From positions 1 to 37,366 of the forward strand of contig CAIKMZ010000016.1 of NCBI GenBank assembly GCA_903828665.1: a stretch of 37,366 bases of DNA, read 5' to 3'. Origin of the DNA: an uncultured beta proteobacterium. GTDB lineage: Bacteria; Pseudomonadota; Gammaproteobacteria; Burkholderiales; Burkholderiaceae_C. The notes below the pieces were generated by a model. The model was not told the DNA's origin, did not search any database, and was given only the letters and a program-made list of their open reading frames with translations. Shown in pieces: positions 9,227 to 18,606 of the stretch. Position numbers and translations under genes: made by a program. The stretch's first letter is position 1; every line of letters begins with the position of its first letter.

Positions 9227-10291
9227 TCAGGACTTGGCCTGCAGGAACTTGCCGATCTCCGCCAGAGCCTGCCGGCCTTCGGGCAATTCAGGGTGGAACA
9301 TCTGCCAGACATGGACCATGTGCTCCCAGGTCTGGAGCGTGACGGGCGAACTGGCGGCCAGCGCCTTGTTGACATAACGGCGGCTGTCGTCGCGCAGCAT
9401 TTCCATCTCGCTGGCCTGCACCAGCAGCGGCGGCAAACCGGCGAGGTCGCCAAACACCGGCGACACGACGGGATCGCAGGGGCGCACGCGTGTCTGCAGC
9501 CAGGTACCCCAGAGCAGCAGGGGTCGCGGGATACGGGTGAGGGCCTTGAACAGCGGGCCGAGCATCGGGTCGGTGGGTTGGTTGCTTTTCAGGCTCGGGC
9601 TGCCCAGCGTGCCGTCGGTTGCCGGCGACAGCGCGACTGCGGCGTTGGGTGCGCGCAGCCCCTGGTCGCGAATCCAGGCGAGCAGGGACAGCGTCAGGTT
9701 GCCGCCGGCGGAATCACCGGCGACGAACAGGGCGCTGGCCGCGCTCGCGCCATCGGGACCATTGTCGAGCATCCAGCGGTAGGCGGTTCGACAATCCTCG
9801 ATGCCGGCCAGCCGGGGATGCTCAGGCATCAGCCGGTAGTCGATCGCCAGCACGGCGGCATTCGCGAGCTCCGAAAATTTGGCTGTCAGACGCCGGTGGC
9901 TGCGCGGGCTGCCCATGCAGAAGGCGCCGCCATGGATGTAGAGCAGGCGCCGGCTGCTGTCGACGCCGCTTGCCTGGACCCATTCCGCCGGCACGCCGGC
10001 GGCATCGACCGGTGTGAATTGCGCGGTCAGCTGGTCGCTGTCGAACAGGGTGTCCATGTAGCGGCGCAAGACGGCGATCCGCTGGCGTCGCGGGGTGCTG
10101 CCGATGATCCCGTTCACGCCGGCGAGCGACGCGACCACGGCCAGATGTTCCATGCTCGGGGGCGCGCTGGCGCTGTCACCCAGGCGGGGCGATTTGTCGA
10201 AGGGGCTCAGGTCCGGTCCCTGCAGGTAGAAGACCGTGACGGCCCAGATCACGGCCGCGACGGCCAGCAGTGCAAACAGAATGTCAATCAT
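9227..10291 (-). CDS. Alpha/beta hydrolase, hormone-sensitive-lipase family esterase
   Basis: A 354-residue protein with an N-terminal membrane anchor or uncleaved signal (residues 2-22) and a family IV esterase fold. The oxyanion motif is HGGAF (H120 onward), and the nucleophile elbow is GDSAGG with S194. The catalytic acid is probably E297 in SEMEMLRDD, where most relatives have Asp, and the base is H327 in EHMVHVWQMF. DYRLMPEHP (151-159) is also typical. It hydrolyses carboxylic esters; the natural substrate is unknown. The start has GAGAGGA upstream (good RBS). It stands alone between rlhA and dcuB, with a strong hairpin after it. Confidence 0.85.
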   Translation of the reverse strand: MIDILFALLAVAAVIWAVTVFYLQGPDLSPFDKSPRLGDSASAPPSMEHLAVVASLAGVNGIIGSTPRRQRIAVLRRYMDTLFDSDQLTAQFTPVDAAGVPAEWVQASGVDSSRRLLYIHGGAFCMGSPRSHRRLTAKFSELANAAVLAIDYRLMPEHPRLAGIEDCRTAYRWMLDNGPDGASAASALFVAGDSAGGNLTLSLLAWIRDQGLRAPNAAVALSPATDGTLGSPSLKSNQPTDPMLGPLFKALTRIPRPLLLWGTWLQTRVRPCDPVVSPVFGDLAGLPPLLVQASEMEMLRDDSRRYVNKALAASSPVTLQTWEHMVHVWQMFHPELPEGRQALAEIGKFLQAKS

Positions 10292-10368
10292 CTTGTGGTC
10301 CTCTCTTTCTTATTTTCCCCGATTGTGATGCCGGTCCCGCATCCGGTCCGCCATGACGATGGCGCGGT

Positions 10369-12339
10369 TCACGGACTCGCAAAGACGGCAATACCCTTGA
10401 GTCCCTGTTGCCGCACGGAATTCTTGAGGCGGCCCATCACATGCATCTCGCAGGCCTTGCAATCGAAGCGCAGCGTGAGTTTCTCCCGGCCGTTGACAAG
10501 CTGCAAGGGTTCGGCCTTGACGGTGCCCTGGACGCCGGTCACGCCCTTGGCCTGCTTCGGGCACAGGCTCATCGAAAAACGCACGCAGTGTTTGGTGATC
10601 ATCAGGCTGACTTCGCCGCTTTCCTGCAGGGCCTCGTAGGCCGGCGCGATGAGCGCAACGCCGTGGCGCGCATAAAAATCACGCGCCTTCTGGTTGTAGA
10701 CGTTGGCCAGGTAGCTCAGGCTGCTCTCCGGGTAGGGCACCGGCGGCGTCACCGCGTGAGCGCGTGGCAGACGCTCCCAGGCGCGCTCGCGCGCGGCCTC
10801 CAGCGCCACCACGGCATCGCGGCGCAGCGGGTTGAGCAGCGAGGTCGGCACGAACCAGACTTGCGACAAGTCCACCTGCAGACCGAGCAGGGCAAAGATG
10901 CTTTCGCCCATCTTGCCGATGTGCTCGTGCAGATTGCGTGTCGCGGCAGCCGCATCGTGCGCGAGCTGGCGCCGTGCGGCCGGCAGCGCGGCGTAGGCGG
11001 TAGCGCTGTGGCCGTCTTCATCGGTCAGCGTCAGCGCCAGGCCGTCGGTCGTATCGCGCACCTGTGCCCAGACGCCGATGCGGCGCTCGCTCGACTTCTT
11101 CTCGAGCACGCGCACCCAGTCGACGTCGCGGTTGCGATTGACCTCGGTGCCCTTGCGCAGGTCCTTCAGCGTGGCCATTGCGTCTTTCGGGAACACGCGC
11201 CAGCGTTTGCCCATGGCCTGGGCACGGTTGATGGCGAGGCCGACCAGTTCCTTCTGCAGGTCGAAGTAGCAGAGGCCGTCGCCGTTGTGCAGAACGGTGT
11301 CGCTCGCGCTGGTCTCGATCTCGACCCAGTTCGGTCCGACCTGGGTCACGTGGCCGATCGGCTGGCCCGGGTTCTTGGGCGAGTCGAAGGCGGCGATGTC
11401 GATCTGGCGCCCCAGCACGAAATAATCGGTGAATTCGCGGTTGAAGTTCTGCTTCGGGTCGGGCGTGAACGTGAAGGATGTGCTGCCGCTCGAGGCCCGT
11501 GCCAGCGGCCGGGCGGATTGCTGGCGATCTTCGATCAGCGCGTCGAGCAACGTGCGGTAGTGCGCCGTGATGTTCTTCACGTAGGCCATGTCCTTGTAGC
11601 GCCCTTCGATCTTGAAGCTGCGCACGCCGGCGTCGACGAGCGCGGCGAGGTTCTCGCTCTGGTTGTTGTCCTTCATGGACAGCACGTGCTTGTCGTGCGC
11701 GACAAAGCGCCCGGCACTGTCGATCACCTGGTACGGCAGGCGGCAGGCCTGGCTGCATTCACCGCGGTTCGCGCTGCGCCCGGTATGCGCCTGGCTGATG
11801 TAACACTGGCCGCTGTAGGCCACGCACAGGGCGCCATGGACGAAGAACTCCAGCGTGCAGCGCGCCGGATCGGTGGCCTCGCGGATGGCCGCGATCTGCG
11901 CCAGCGTCAGCTCGCGCGCCAGCACCAGTTGCGACAGCCCGGCGTCCTGCAGGAAGCGCGCTTTCTCGACCGTTCGGATGTCGGTCTGGGTGCTGGCGTT
12001 CAACTGGATCGGCGGCAGTCCGATCTCGAGCAGGCCCATGTCCTGGATGATCAGCGCATCGACCCCGGCCACATACAACTGCCAGGCCTGTTGGCGTGCC
12101 GGCTCCAGTTCTTCATCGCGCAGGATGGTGTTGAGGGTGACGAAGACGCGGCTGTTGAAGCGGTGCGCATGGCGCACCAGGCGCGCGATCTGCTGCACGC
12201 TGTTGTCGGCGCTGGAGCGCGCGCCAAACGAGGGGCCGCCGATGTAGACAGCGTCGGCGCCGTGGTTGACGGCTTCGATGCCGATGTCGGCATCGCGTGC
12301 CGGGGCCAGGAGTTCGAGCTGATGGTCGGGCAGTGACAT
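10369..12339 (-). CDS. rlhA: 23S rRNA C2501 hydroxylation protein RlhA (peptidase U32 family)
   Basis: A 656-residue U32-family protein of the length and architecture of E. coli RlhA (YdcP), which is needed for 5-hydroxylation of cytidine 2501 in 23S rRNA. The N-terminal TIM-barrel-like part starts HQLELLAPARDADIG.EA..HGADAVYIGGPSFGAR. The cysteine motif C172-x6-C179-x15-C195-x3-C199 (HGALCVAYSGQCY...GECSQACRLPY) would hold the iron-sulfur cluster found in this family. The C-terminal part ends with another Cys pair (FDCKACEMHVMGRLKNS). Peptidase activity is not expected despite the family name. The start overlaps the region of the divergent DUF1624 gene. A long open frame on the opposite strand is a composition shadow. 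Confidence 0.9.
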   Translation of the reverse strand: MSLPDHQLELLAPARDADIGIEAVNHGADAVYIGGPSFGARSSADNSVQQIARLVRHAHRFNSRVFVTLNTILRDEELEPARQQAWQLYVAGVDALIIQDMGLLEIGLPPIQLNASTQTDIRTVEKARFLQDAGLSQLVLARELTLAQIAAIREATDPARCTLEFFVHGALCVAYSGQCYISQAHTGRSANRGECSQACRLPYQVIDSAGRFVAHDKHVLSMKDNNQSENLAALVDAGVRSFKIEGRYKDMAYVKNITAHYRTLLDALIEDRQQSARPLARASSGSTSFTFTPDPKQNFNREFTDYFVLGRQIDIAAFDSPKNPGQPIGHVTQVGPNWVEIETSASDTVLHNGDGLCYFDLQKELVGLAINRAQAMGKRWRVFPKDAMATLKDLRKGTEVNRNRDVDWVRVLEKKSSERRIGVWAQVRDTTDGLALTLTDEDGHSATAYAALPAARRQLAHDAAAATRNLHEHIGKMGESIFALLGLQVDLSQVWFVPTSLLNPLRRDAVVALEAARERAWERLPRAHAVTPPVPYPESSLSYLANVYNQKARDFYARHGVALIAPAYEALQESGEVSLMITKHCVRFSMSLCPKQAKGVTGVQGTVKAEPLQLVNGREKLTLRFDCKACEMHVMGRLKNSVRQQGLKGIAVFASP

Positions 12340-12379
12340 GAGCGGGATTATCCCAGCTCCGATCGGTTATCGTTGCGTC

Positions 12380-13147
12380 ATGCGCAGCCCTGCATCCATC
12401 CCGACCAATGCCCGTTTTGAAACGGTCGATGCGCTGCGCGGCCTGGCCATGCTCTGGATGACCGTGTTCCATTTCTGCTTCGACCTCAACGAGTTCGGCT
12501 ATATCCGTCAGGATCTTTACCACGATCCGTTCTGGACGGTGCAGCGCACGCTGATCGTGAGCCTGTTCCTGCTGTGCGCCGGCATGGGGCAGGCGATGGC
12601 CGTGGCGCAGGGCCAAAGCTGGTCGCGCTTCTGGCGCCGCTGGGCCCAGGTGGCCGTCGCAGCGTTGCTGGTGACGGCCGGCTCCTGGTGGATGTACCCG
12701 CGAAGCTTCATCTACTTTGGCGTGCTGCACGGCATCGCGCTGATGCTGATCGTGCTGCGCCTGACGGTGCGCCGGGGCGGCTGGCTCTGGCTGCTGGGCG
12801 CCCTCGCCATCGCGCTCTGGCTGTTGGCGGTGTCAGGCCTCCAAGCGTTCGCAGCACCCGTGCTGGTTGATGCCTTGAACGGCCGGGCCCTGAACTGGCT
12901 GGGGCTGATCACACACAAGCCGATCACCGAGGACTACGTGCCGCTGCTGCCCTGGCTGGGCGTGATGTGGTGGGGTGGGGCGATCGGCCGCTGGCTGGCG
13001 GGGCCGGGCGCCGCGTTCCTGAAGCGGCCGCTGCCGGCGCTGCTCAGGCCGCTGGCGAGCCTGGGGCGCTGGAGCCTGTCGTACTACCTGCTGCACCAGC
13101 CCGTGATGATCGGCGCGCTGATGGCGCTTGGCTGGTTCAGCCGATAG
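12380..13147 (+). CDS. DUF1624 (HGSNAT-like catalytic domain) integral membrane protein
   Basis: A polytopic membrane protein of 255 residues from the ATG at 12380, or 269 from the ATG at 12338; the shorter form starts just before the conserved motif RFETVDALRGLAMLWMTVFHFCFDL and avoids overlapping rlhA. This R-x-x-x-D-x-x-R-G-x-A-M motif opens the DUF1624 family, related to the membrane acetyltransferase domain of heparan-alpha-glucosaminide N-acetyltransferase. At least six hydrophobic helices are visible, and the end carries SLSYYLLHQPVMIG. The conserved His in the first helix (VFHFCFD) is the likely catalytic residue by analogy. The substrate is unknown. It ends two bases before the converging ppiC stop. 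Confidence 0.75.
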   Translation: MRSPASIPTNARFETVDALRGLAMLWMTVFHFCFDLNEFGYIRQDLYHDPFWTVQRTLIVSLFLLCAGMGQAMAVAQGQSWSRFWRRWAQVAVAALLVTAGSWWMYPRSFIYFGVLHGIALMLIVLRLTVRRGGWLWLLGALAIALWLLAVSGLQAFAAPVLVDALNGRALNWLGLITHKPITEDYVPLLPWLGVMWWGGAIGRWLAGPGAAFLKRPLPALLRPLASLGRWSLSYYLLHQPVMIGALMALGWFSR

Positions 13148-13149
13148 AT

Positions 13150-13935
13150 CTATTCGACCTTGGCCTTCGCGCGCAGCTCTTCCTGGTACTTGTTCATCTT
13201 CTGCTGCTGCAACTGCTGGGCGACCTGCGGCTTGACGTCGTCGAACTTCGGCAACTGGGCGTCGCGCACATCTTCCAAGCGGATGATGTGGTAGCCGAAC
13301 TGGGTCTTGACCGGCGTCTCGCTGGTCTTGCCCTTGGCGAGCTTGGTCAAGGCATCGGAGAACTCGGCCACGTAGTTGCCTGCGCTCGCCCAGCCCAGAT
13401 CGCCGCCGTTGGCGCCGGAGCCCGGATCCTTCGATGACTTCTTGGCGATCTCGTCAAACTTGCCGCCCTTCTTCAACTGCGCGATGATGGCCTTGGCCTG
13501 GTCTTCCTTTTCCACCAGGATGTGGCGCGCATGGTATTCCTTGCCGCTATTGGCAGCCACGAACTTGTCGTATTCGGCCTTGATCTCGGCATCGCTGACC
13601 GGATTGGCCTTCTGGTAGTTGCCGAACAGTTCGCGGATCAGCAGGGTCTGGCGCGCCAGTTCCATCTGGACCTTGAAGTCGGCCGTGGTGTCCAGGCCTT
13701 GCTTGACCGCTTCCTGCATGAAGATTTCGCGGGCAATGACTTCGTCCTTGATCTGCGCCTGGATTTCCGGCGTGATCGGCCGGCCGGAACGGCTGACCTG
13801 CTGGGTCAGTTCCTCGACGCGCGCGCTCGGGACTGCCTTGCCGTTGACGATGGCGACATTTTGTGCCGATGCCAGAGGTGCCAGCGTGCCCAGCAGGGCG
13901 GCCGCGGTCAGGGCGGTCAGGTATTTAATTTTCAT
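13150..13935 (-). CDS. Periplasmic PpiC/parvulin-type peptidyl-prolyl isomerase
   Basis: A 261-residue secreted foldase. Signal peptide at 1-24 (cleavage near ASA-QNVAIVNG), then a SurA/PrsA-like N-terminal helical region (VNGKAVPSARVEELTQQV...) and a parvulin domain (about 132-225) with YHARHILVEKEDQAKAI, GGDLGWASAGNYVAEFSDA and TPVKTQFGYHIIRLEDVR. Parvulins catalyse prolyl cis-trans isomerisation; this type acts on outer-membrane and secreted proteins. It is last in the selO-msrB-yciB-bolA group, 48 bases after bolA. It resembles the Par27-type of Bordetella in size and layout. Confidence 0.9.
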   Translation of the reverse strand: MKIKYLTALTAAALLGTLAPLASAQNVAIVNGKAVPSARVEELTQQVSRSGRPITPEIQAQIKDEVIAREIFMQEAVKQGLDTTADFKVQMELARQTLLIRELFGNYQKANPVSDAEIKAEYDKFVAANSGKEYHARHILVEKEDQAKAIIAQLKKGGKFDEIAKKSSKDPGSGANGGDLGWASAGNYVAEFSDALTKLAKGKTSETPVKTQFGYHIIRLEDVRDAQLPKFDDVKPQVAQQLQQQKMNKYQEELRAKAKVE

Positions 13936-13983
13936 TTGGGTTTCCTAAGTGACAAACTGCAATGGACCGGATTGGAACGGGGT

Positions 13984-14274
13984 TCAAGCCGGTGGGGATC
14001 GGGTTTCGATGGCCAGCGCGTGCAAGCCCTGGTCGAGAAATTCTCGCAGCGCATCATACACAAGACGATGCCGCATCACAGCGGACTTGCCGGTAAAGAA
14101 GGGTGAAGTGATGCGGACGCGGAAATGGGTGCCGAAGCCGCTGCCGTTGGCGCCGGCATGGCCGTGGTGCTGATGGCTCTCGTCGATTACCTCCAGCAGC
14201 ATCGGCTGCAGGGTCTCGCGCAGGCGCTGCGCGATGCGCTCAGCTGTGGGGGCTGCGTCAGGGGTGGTGGTCAT
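13984..14274 (-). CDS. bolA: BolA family protein
   Basis: A 96-residue BolA-fold protein. Landmarks are the IAQRLRETL opening helix, [31 protein letters not shown] (about 50-80) with the conserved R-H-R, and a His-rich loop (SHQHHGHAG, about 33-41). BolA proteins bind monothiol glutaredoxins through [2Fe-2S] clusters and act in iron-sulfur trafficking, stress response and morphology. It overlaps the end of yciB by four bases, so the two are translationally coupled. The pairing with a septation protein fits the shape-related roles described for BolA. Confidence 0.9.
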   Translation of the reverse strand: MTTTPDAAPTAERIAQRLRETLQPMLLEVIDESHQHHGHAGANGSGFGTHFRVRITSPFFTGKSAVMRHRLVYDALREFLDQGLHALAIETRSPPA

Positions 14275-14822
14275 GGCGGGTTCGGGGCCTGTGGTTCATC
14301 GGCCTTGATGTAGCGCGCGATATAGAAGCCCTGGCCGACGATGAAGACCAGCGGAAAGGCATAGCCCCAGAGCTTGAAGTTGACCCAGGCCTCGGTGCTG
14401 TAGTAGGCCGCCACGTACGCGTTGATCAGGGACATGAAGGCGCTGTAGGCGACCCACACGACATTGAGCCGCATCCAGACCGGATCCGGGAGTTCGAGCT
14501 GGCTGCCCAGCAGCATCTTGAGAAAATTCTTCTTGTAGACCCAGACCGCGATCGCCAACGCGATGGCCATGGCGCCGTAAAGCACGGTCGGCTTCCACTT
14601 GATGAAGCGGTCGTCATGCAGCGCCAGCGTGAGGGTGCCGAAGAGCAGCACCAGCACCAGCGTGAGCTTGTGCATGACCTGCAGCCGGCGGTCGATGCCA
14701 TAGATCAGCGCCACCTGGGCCACGGTGGCGACCATCAGCACGGCGGTGCCGACATAGATGTCATACAGCTTGTAGGCGCCGAAGAACAGCAGGATGGGGA
14801 AAAAATCGATCAGCAGCTTCAT
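14271..14822 (-). CDS. yciB: Septation protein A / inner-membrane protein YciB
   Basis: A 183-residue integral membrane protein (E. coli YciB is 179) with about five membrane helices. The family start [18 protein letters not shown] and phrases [25 protein letters not shown] and [15 protein letters not shown] identify it. YciB (also called IspA/IspZ) is linked to cell-envelope integrity and division. The start overlaps the stop of msrB by four bases, and its end overlaps the bolA start by four. It belongs to a tightly coupled three-gene run. Confidence 0.92.
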   Translation of the reverse strand: MKLLIDFFPILLFFGAYKLYDIYVGTAVLMVATVAQVALIYGIDRRLQVMHKLTLVLVLLFGTLTLALHDDRFIKWKPTVLYGAMAIALAIAVWVYKKNFLKMLLGSQLELPDPVWMRLNVVWVAYSAFMSLINAYVAAYYSTEAWVNFKLWGYAFPLVFIVGQGFYIARYIKADEPQAPNPP

Positions 14823-15229
14823 TTAGGACTGAAGTTTAACGAGGCCGAGTTCATGCAGTAGCGAAGGCCGGTGGGCGCCGGCCCGTCGTCGAAGACGTGG
14901 CCCAGGTGTGCGCCGCAGTCCGCGCAGTGCACTTCGGTGCGTTTGGACAGCAGCTTGCCGTCGACCTTGGTGCCCAGGGCCGCTTCATCGATGGGCTGGA
15001 AATAGCTCGGCCAGCCGCAGTGGGATTCGAACTTGGCGCTCGAGTCGAACAGGGGCTTGTCGCAGCAGATGCAGCGGTAGACACCCTCAGCCTGGTTGCC
15101 TTCGAGCCGGCCCGTGTAGGCGCGTTCCGTGGCTTCGTGGCGCGTGACCTCGAAGGCCAGCGGCTCGGCGCCTTTTTCCTTGAGCAGGGCTTGCCACTGC
15201 GCGTCGGTCTTGGTGATCTTGTAGGTCAT
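14819..15229 (-). CDS. msrB: Peptide-methionine (R)-S-oxide reductase MsrB
   Basis: A 136-residue cytoplasmic enzyme that reduces methionine-R-sulfoxide in proteins. Start chosen at the ATG at 15227-15229, giving the usual [13 protein letters not shown]; a longer open frame upstream adds a non-conserved Pro/Ser-rich leader that would overlap selO. Zinc ligands are C53/C56 (CICC) and C102/C105 (CADC). The catalytic C125 is in [12 protein letters not shown] and the likely resolving C71 in [26 protein letters not shown] is the family hallmark. It lies 19 bases after selO and overlaps yciB, so it is probably cotranscribed with both. Confidence 0.95.
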   Translation of the reverse strand: MTYKITKTDAQWQALLKEKGAEPLAFEVTRHEATERAYTGRLEGNQAEGVYRCICCDKPLFDSSAKFESHCGWPSYFQPIDEAALGTKVDGKLLSKRTEVHCADCGAHLGHVFDDGPAPTGLRYCMNSASLNFSPK

Positions 15230-15248
15230 GGTCGTGTGGGGTGAGGGT

Positions 15249-16742
15249 TCAGGAACTGCAGCTGATCTCGATGCCGCTGGCCCAATCGGGCGGGAAGTCG
15301 GCATAGGCGTCAAAACCGGGATGTTCGTCATGTGGGGACTCGAGCAGCATCAGCAAGGTGTCGACCTGCGAGAAATTCTTGTTCCTGGCGGCGCGGATCG
15401 CCTGCTCGCCCAGATGGTTGCGCAGCACGAATTTCGGGTTCGTGCGCAGCATCAACTCGGAGACCTGCGCCGCTGGGAGCTTCGCCAGGCCATCGGCATA
15501 GCGCTGCAGCCAGCTGTCAATGCCAGCCCGATCCAGAAACAGGTCACGAACCGCCGCGCGGTCGCGCCCGCCGTCGGAATGGCTCAACCGGCGCCAGAAG
15601 ATGGTGTAGTCGACCCGCTCCTGCGCTAGCAAGCCCAGGACGTCGTCGACCAGCGCCTGCACAAGCGCCGGATCGACGCCGCTTTGCTCCGGGATGCCGA
15701 GCTTGGCCTGGAGCAAGGTCTGCAGCGCAGCAGGGAACGCGCTGCGGAAGGTGTCCAGCGCGGCAATCGCGCTTTGCTGTTCGCCAATCAGCGGCAGCAG
15801 GGCCTGGGCCAGGCACGACAGGTTCCAGTAGGCCACGGCGGGCTGGCGATTGAAGGCGTAGCGCCCCTGATGGTCGGAGTGGTTGCAGACGTGCGCCGGA
15901 TCGAAGGCGTCGAGGAACTGGAACGGACCGTAGTCGATCGTCAGGCCCAGAATGCTCATGTTGTCGGTGTTCATGACGCCATGGCAAAAGCCGACGGCCT
16001 GCCACTGCGCCACCGTCCGGGCGGTGCGCAGGCAGACCGCCTGCAGCAGCGCCGCATAGCGATTGCCGGCCACGCCGTCGCTGCCTTGGCACTTCGGGTA
16101 ATGGCGCTCGATCACATGGTTGGCCAGGGCTTTGAGTTGCGCGTGCTGGTCGCTGTAGGAGAAATGCTCGAAGTGGCCGAAGCGGATGAAGCTCGGCGCG
16201 ACCCGCGTGACCACGGCTGCGGTCTCGGTCGTTTCGCGGTACACCGGTGCATCGGAACCGACCACGCACAGGGCGCGCGAGCTCGCAATGCCCAGGCCGT
16301 GCATGGCTTCGCTGCACAGGAACTCGCGGATGCTCGAGCGCAGCACGGCGCGGCCGTCGCCCATGCGGGAGTAGGGCGTGCGTCCGGCACCCTTGAGTTG
16401 AACTTCGTGCCCGTCGGCCGTGTCACCGAGCAGCAAGGCTCGGCCATCGCCAAGCTGACCGGCCCACTGGCCGAACTGGTGGCCGCTATAGACGCTGGCC
16501 AAGGGCAGCGTGCCGGCAATGCTGCGGTTGCCGATCAGCGCTTCGAGCAACTCGTCGGATCCCAGCCAGGCATCGCCCAGGCCGAGCGCGCGCGCCACCG
16601 ACGGGCTGCGTCCGATCCAGTAGGGTTCGGGCAGCTGTTGGGGCGCGACCGGCGTGTAGAAATCTTCGCCAAGTCCGGCGAAGGTGTTGAGCCAGATCAG
16701 GCCCAGATCAAGATCGCGTTGACGGTCTGTGGTCGTGGTCAT
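15249..16742 (-). CDS. selO: Protein adenylyltransferase SelO (YdiU)
   Basis: A pseudokinase-fold AMP-transferase of 497 residues, starting at the ATG at 16740-16742 ([10 protein letters not shown]). An upstream in-frame start adds 11 residues ([11 protein letters not shown]) and is less convincing. Landmarks are [79 protein letters not shown] (metal-binding and catalytic segment) and the C-terminal EISCSS. In the family SelO moves AMP onto Ser/Thr/Tyr of redox-related proteins, and the C-terminal Cys (Sec in animals) is thought to control activity. The next gene is msrB, supporting an oxidative-stress role. Confidence 0.93.
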   Translation of the reverse strand: MTTTTDRQRDLDLGLIWLNTFAGLGEDFYTPVAPQQLPEPYWIGRSPSVARALGLGDAWLGSDELLEALIGNRSIAGTLPLASVYSGHQFGQWAGQLGDGRALLLGDTADGHEVQLKGAGRTPYSRMGDGRAVLRSSIREFLCSEAMHGLGIASSRALCVVGSDAPVYRETTETAAVVTRVAPSFIRFGHFEHFSYSDQHAQLKALANHVIERHYPKCQGSDGVAGNRYAALLQAVCLRTARTVAQWQAVGFCHGVMNTDNMSILGLTIDYGPFQFLDAFDPAHVCNHSDHQGRYAFNRQPAVAYWNLSCLAQALLPLIGEQQSAIAALDTFRSAFPAALQTLLQAKLGIPEQSGVDPALVQALVDDVLGLLAQERVDYTIFWRRLSHSDGGRDRAAVRDLFLDRAGIDSWLQRYADGLAKLPAAQVSELMLRTNPKFVLRNHLGEQAIRAARNKNFSQVDTLLMLLESPHDEHPGFDAYADFPPDWASGIEISCSS

Positions 16743-16862
16743 GCGGCGATTGTCCCGCAGCCGCGCAGTGCCCACCCGTGGCAGGGTTATCGGGAAGAAA
16801 TTCGCAGTACCATGCCGCTTGGTTCCCTATTTTCATATCGATAATTTTTCAGGAGTCTGCCC

Positions 16863-18491
16863 ATGCTCGGTTTAATGCAAAACCAACAGCTATTGATTTC
16901 GTCGTTGATCGAATTTGCCGAGCGCCATCACGGCGAAGGCGAAATCGTCTCGCGCCGGGTTGAAGGGGATATTCACCGCTATACGTACAAGGACCTGGCC
17001 GCGCGTTCGCGCAAGGTGGCCAATGCGCTCGACGAACTCAAGCTGCCCTTCAGCGACCGGGTCGCGACGCTGGCCTGGAACGGTTACCGGCACCTCGAGC
17101 TGTACTTTGGCGTCAGCGGCACGGGGCGCGTGCTGCACACGCTCAACCCGCGCCTGCACCCGGACCAGATCGCCTGGATCACCAACCACGCCGAGGACTC
17201 GGTCCTGTGTTTCGACATGAGCTTTCTGCCCATCGTCAAGGCCATCCACAGCCGCTGCACCACCGTCAAGCATTTCATCGCCCTGTGCGATGCGGACAAA
17301 CTGCCGGCCGACAGCGGCATCCCGGGCTTGATGAGCTACGAGGCCTGGATCGGTGCGCAATCGAGCAAATACCAATGGCCTTCCTTTGACGAGAATTCCG
17401 CCTCCAGCATGTGCTACACGAGCGGGACGACCGGCAACCCGAAGGCCGCCCTGTACAGCCATCGCTCGACCCTGATGCATGCGCTGGCCGGCGCCTTGCC
17501 CGACGCTCTGAACATGAGCGCACGCGAGTCGGTGCTGCCCGTGGTGCCGATGTTCCACGTCAATGCCTGGGGCGTGCCCTACGCCGCCGCCATGACCGGT
17601 GCCAAGCTGGTGTTCCCGGGGCCGGCCATGGACGGCAAGTCGATCTTCGAACTGATCGAGAGCGAGAAGGTCTCCTTTGCGCTGGGGGTGCCCACCGTCT
17701 GGCAAATGATGCTCAGCCACATGCAGGGCGCGGGCGTGCGCTTCTCGACGCTCAAGCGCACCGTGATCGGCGGCTCGGCCTGCCCGCCGGCCATGATCAC
17801 GGCGTTCAATGACCTGTACCAGGTCGAGGTGCTGCACGCCTGGGGCATGACCGAGATGTCGCCGCTAGGGACCGTCTGCACGCTCAAGAACAAGCATCTG
17901 AACCTGTCGCCGGAGGAAAAGATGAAGGTGCGCCTGAAGCAGGGACGCGGCATCTTCGGCGTGGACATGAAGATCGTCGACGGCGACGGCAATGAGCTGC
18001 CCTGGGACGGCAAGGCCTATGGCGATCTGCTGGTCAAGGGCCACTGGATCATCAGCGATTACTTCAAGGGCGAGGGCGGCTCGCCGTTGATCGATGGCTG
18101 GTTCCCGACCGGTGATGTCGCCACCATCGATGCCGACGGCTACATGCAGATCACCGACCGCAGCAAGGACGTGATCAAGTCGGGCGGCGAATGGATCAGT
18201 TCCATCGACGTCGAGAACATCGCGATGGCGCACCCGGCGGTGGCGATGGCGGCCTGCATCGGCATGAAGCATCCGAAGTGGGACGAACGTCCGATCGTCG
18301 CCGTGGTCAAGAAGGCCGGCGCCGATGTCACGCGCGAAGAACTGCTCGCGTTCTACGAGGGCAAGACCGCCAAGTGGCAGATTCCCGACGACGTTGTCTT
18401 TGTCGACGCCATTCCGCTCGGCGGAACGGGCAAGATGCAAAAGAGCAAATTGCGCGAGTTGCTCAAGGATTACAAACTGCCCGATGCGTGA
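16863..18491 (+). CDS. AlkK-type medium/long-chain fatty-acyl-CoA synthetase
   Basis: A 542-residue ANL-superfamily enzyme that activates a fatty or other carboxylic acid to its acyl-CoA using ATP. It begins [23 protein letters not shown], as in AlkK-like synthetases. The P-loop is [13 protein letters not shown] (185-197; most relatives have Gly where the first Ala is). [12 protein letters not shown] is the A5 motif and [19 protein letters not shown] the A7/A8 hinge. The catalytic Lys is expected in [13 protein letters not shown]. Start supported by CAGGAG about nine bases upstream. It begins the catabolic region and directly precedes the Liv-type transporter on the same strand. Substrate chain length cannot be read from sequence. 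Confidence 0.9.
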   Translation: MLGLMQNQQLLISSLIEFAERHHGEGEIVSRRVEGDIHRYTYKDLAARSRKVANALDELKLPFSDRVATLAWNGYRHLELYFGVSGTGRVLHTLNPRLHPDQIAWITNHAEDSVLCFDMSFLPIVKAIHSRCTTVKHFIALCDADKLPADSGIPGLMSYEAWIGAQSSKYQWPSFDENSASSMCYTSGTTGNPKAALYSHRSTLMHALAGALPDALNMSARESVLPVVPMFHVNAWGVPYAAAMTGAKLVFPGPAMDGKSIFELIESEKVSFALGVPTVWQMMLSHMQGAGVRFSTLKRTVIGGSACPPAMITAFNDLYQVEVLHAWGMTEMSPLGTVCTLKNKHLNLSPEEKMKVRLKQGRGIFGVDMKIVDGDGNELPWDGKAYGDLLVKGHWIISDYFKGEGGSPLIDGWFPTGDVATIDADGYMQITDRSKDVIKSGGEWISSIDVENIAMAHPAVAMAACIGMKHPKWDERPIVAVVKKAGADVTREELLAFYEGKTAKWQIPDDVVFVDAIPLGGTGKMQKSKLRELLKDYKLPDA

Positions 18492-18545
18492 TGTGCGTCA
18501 TGACCTGTCACATGGGTGATCCGCGTAGTGGAAAACCCTTGTGAT

Positions 18546-18571
18546 GCAGCGCACAATTTCTTGTACGCTGC
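18546..18571 (+). promoter_or_regulatory. 26-bp near-perfect palindrome in the leader of the Liv operon
   Basis: GCAGCG (18546-18551) pairs with CGCTGC (18566-18571), and ACAA (18553-18556) pairs with TTGT (18561-18564), with one mismatched pair and a TTTC centre. It lies 35 bases upstream of the substrate-binding-protein start. It could be an operator for an unlinked repressor or a leader hairpin; no T tract follows. Confidence 0.4.
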
Positions 18572-18606
18572 GGGCCTGTCAGATGATTCAACCCCAGGAG
18601 ATCACA

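Noticed and set aside
10408..12336. A 642-codon open frame on the plus strand opposite rlhA
   Set aside because: Exactly mirrors rlhA, has low-complexity His/Ala/Arg/Val content and no domain; a GC-rich antisense shadow.
15684..16844. A 386-codon open frame opposite selO
   Set aside because: Shadow of a conserved SelO; no start site or motif of its own.
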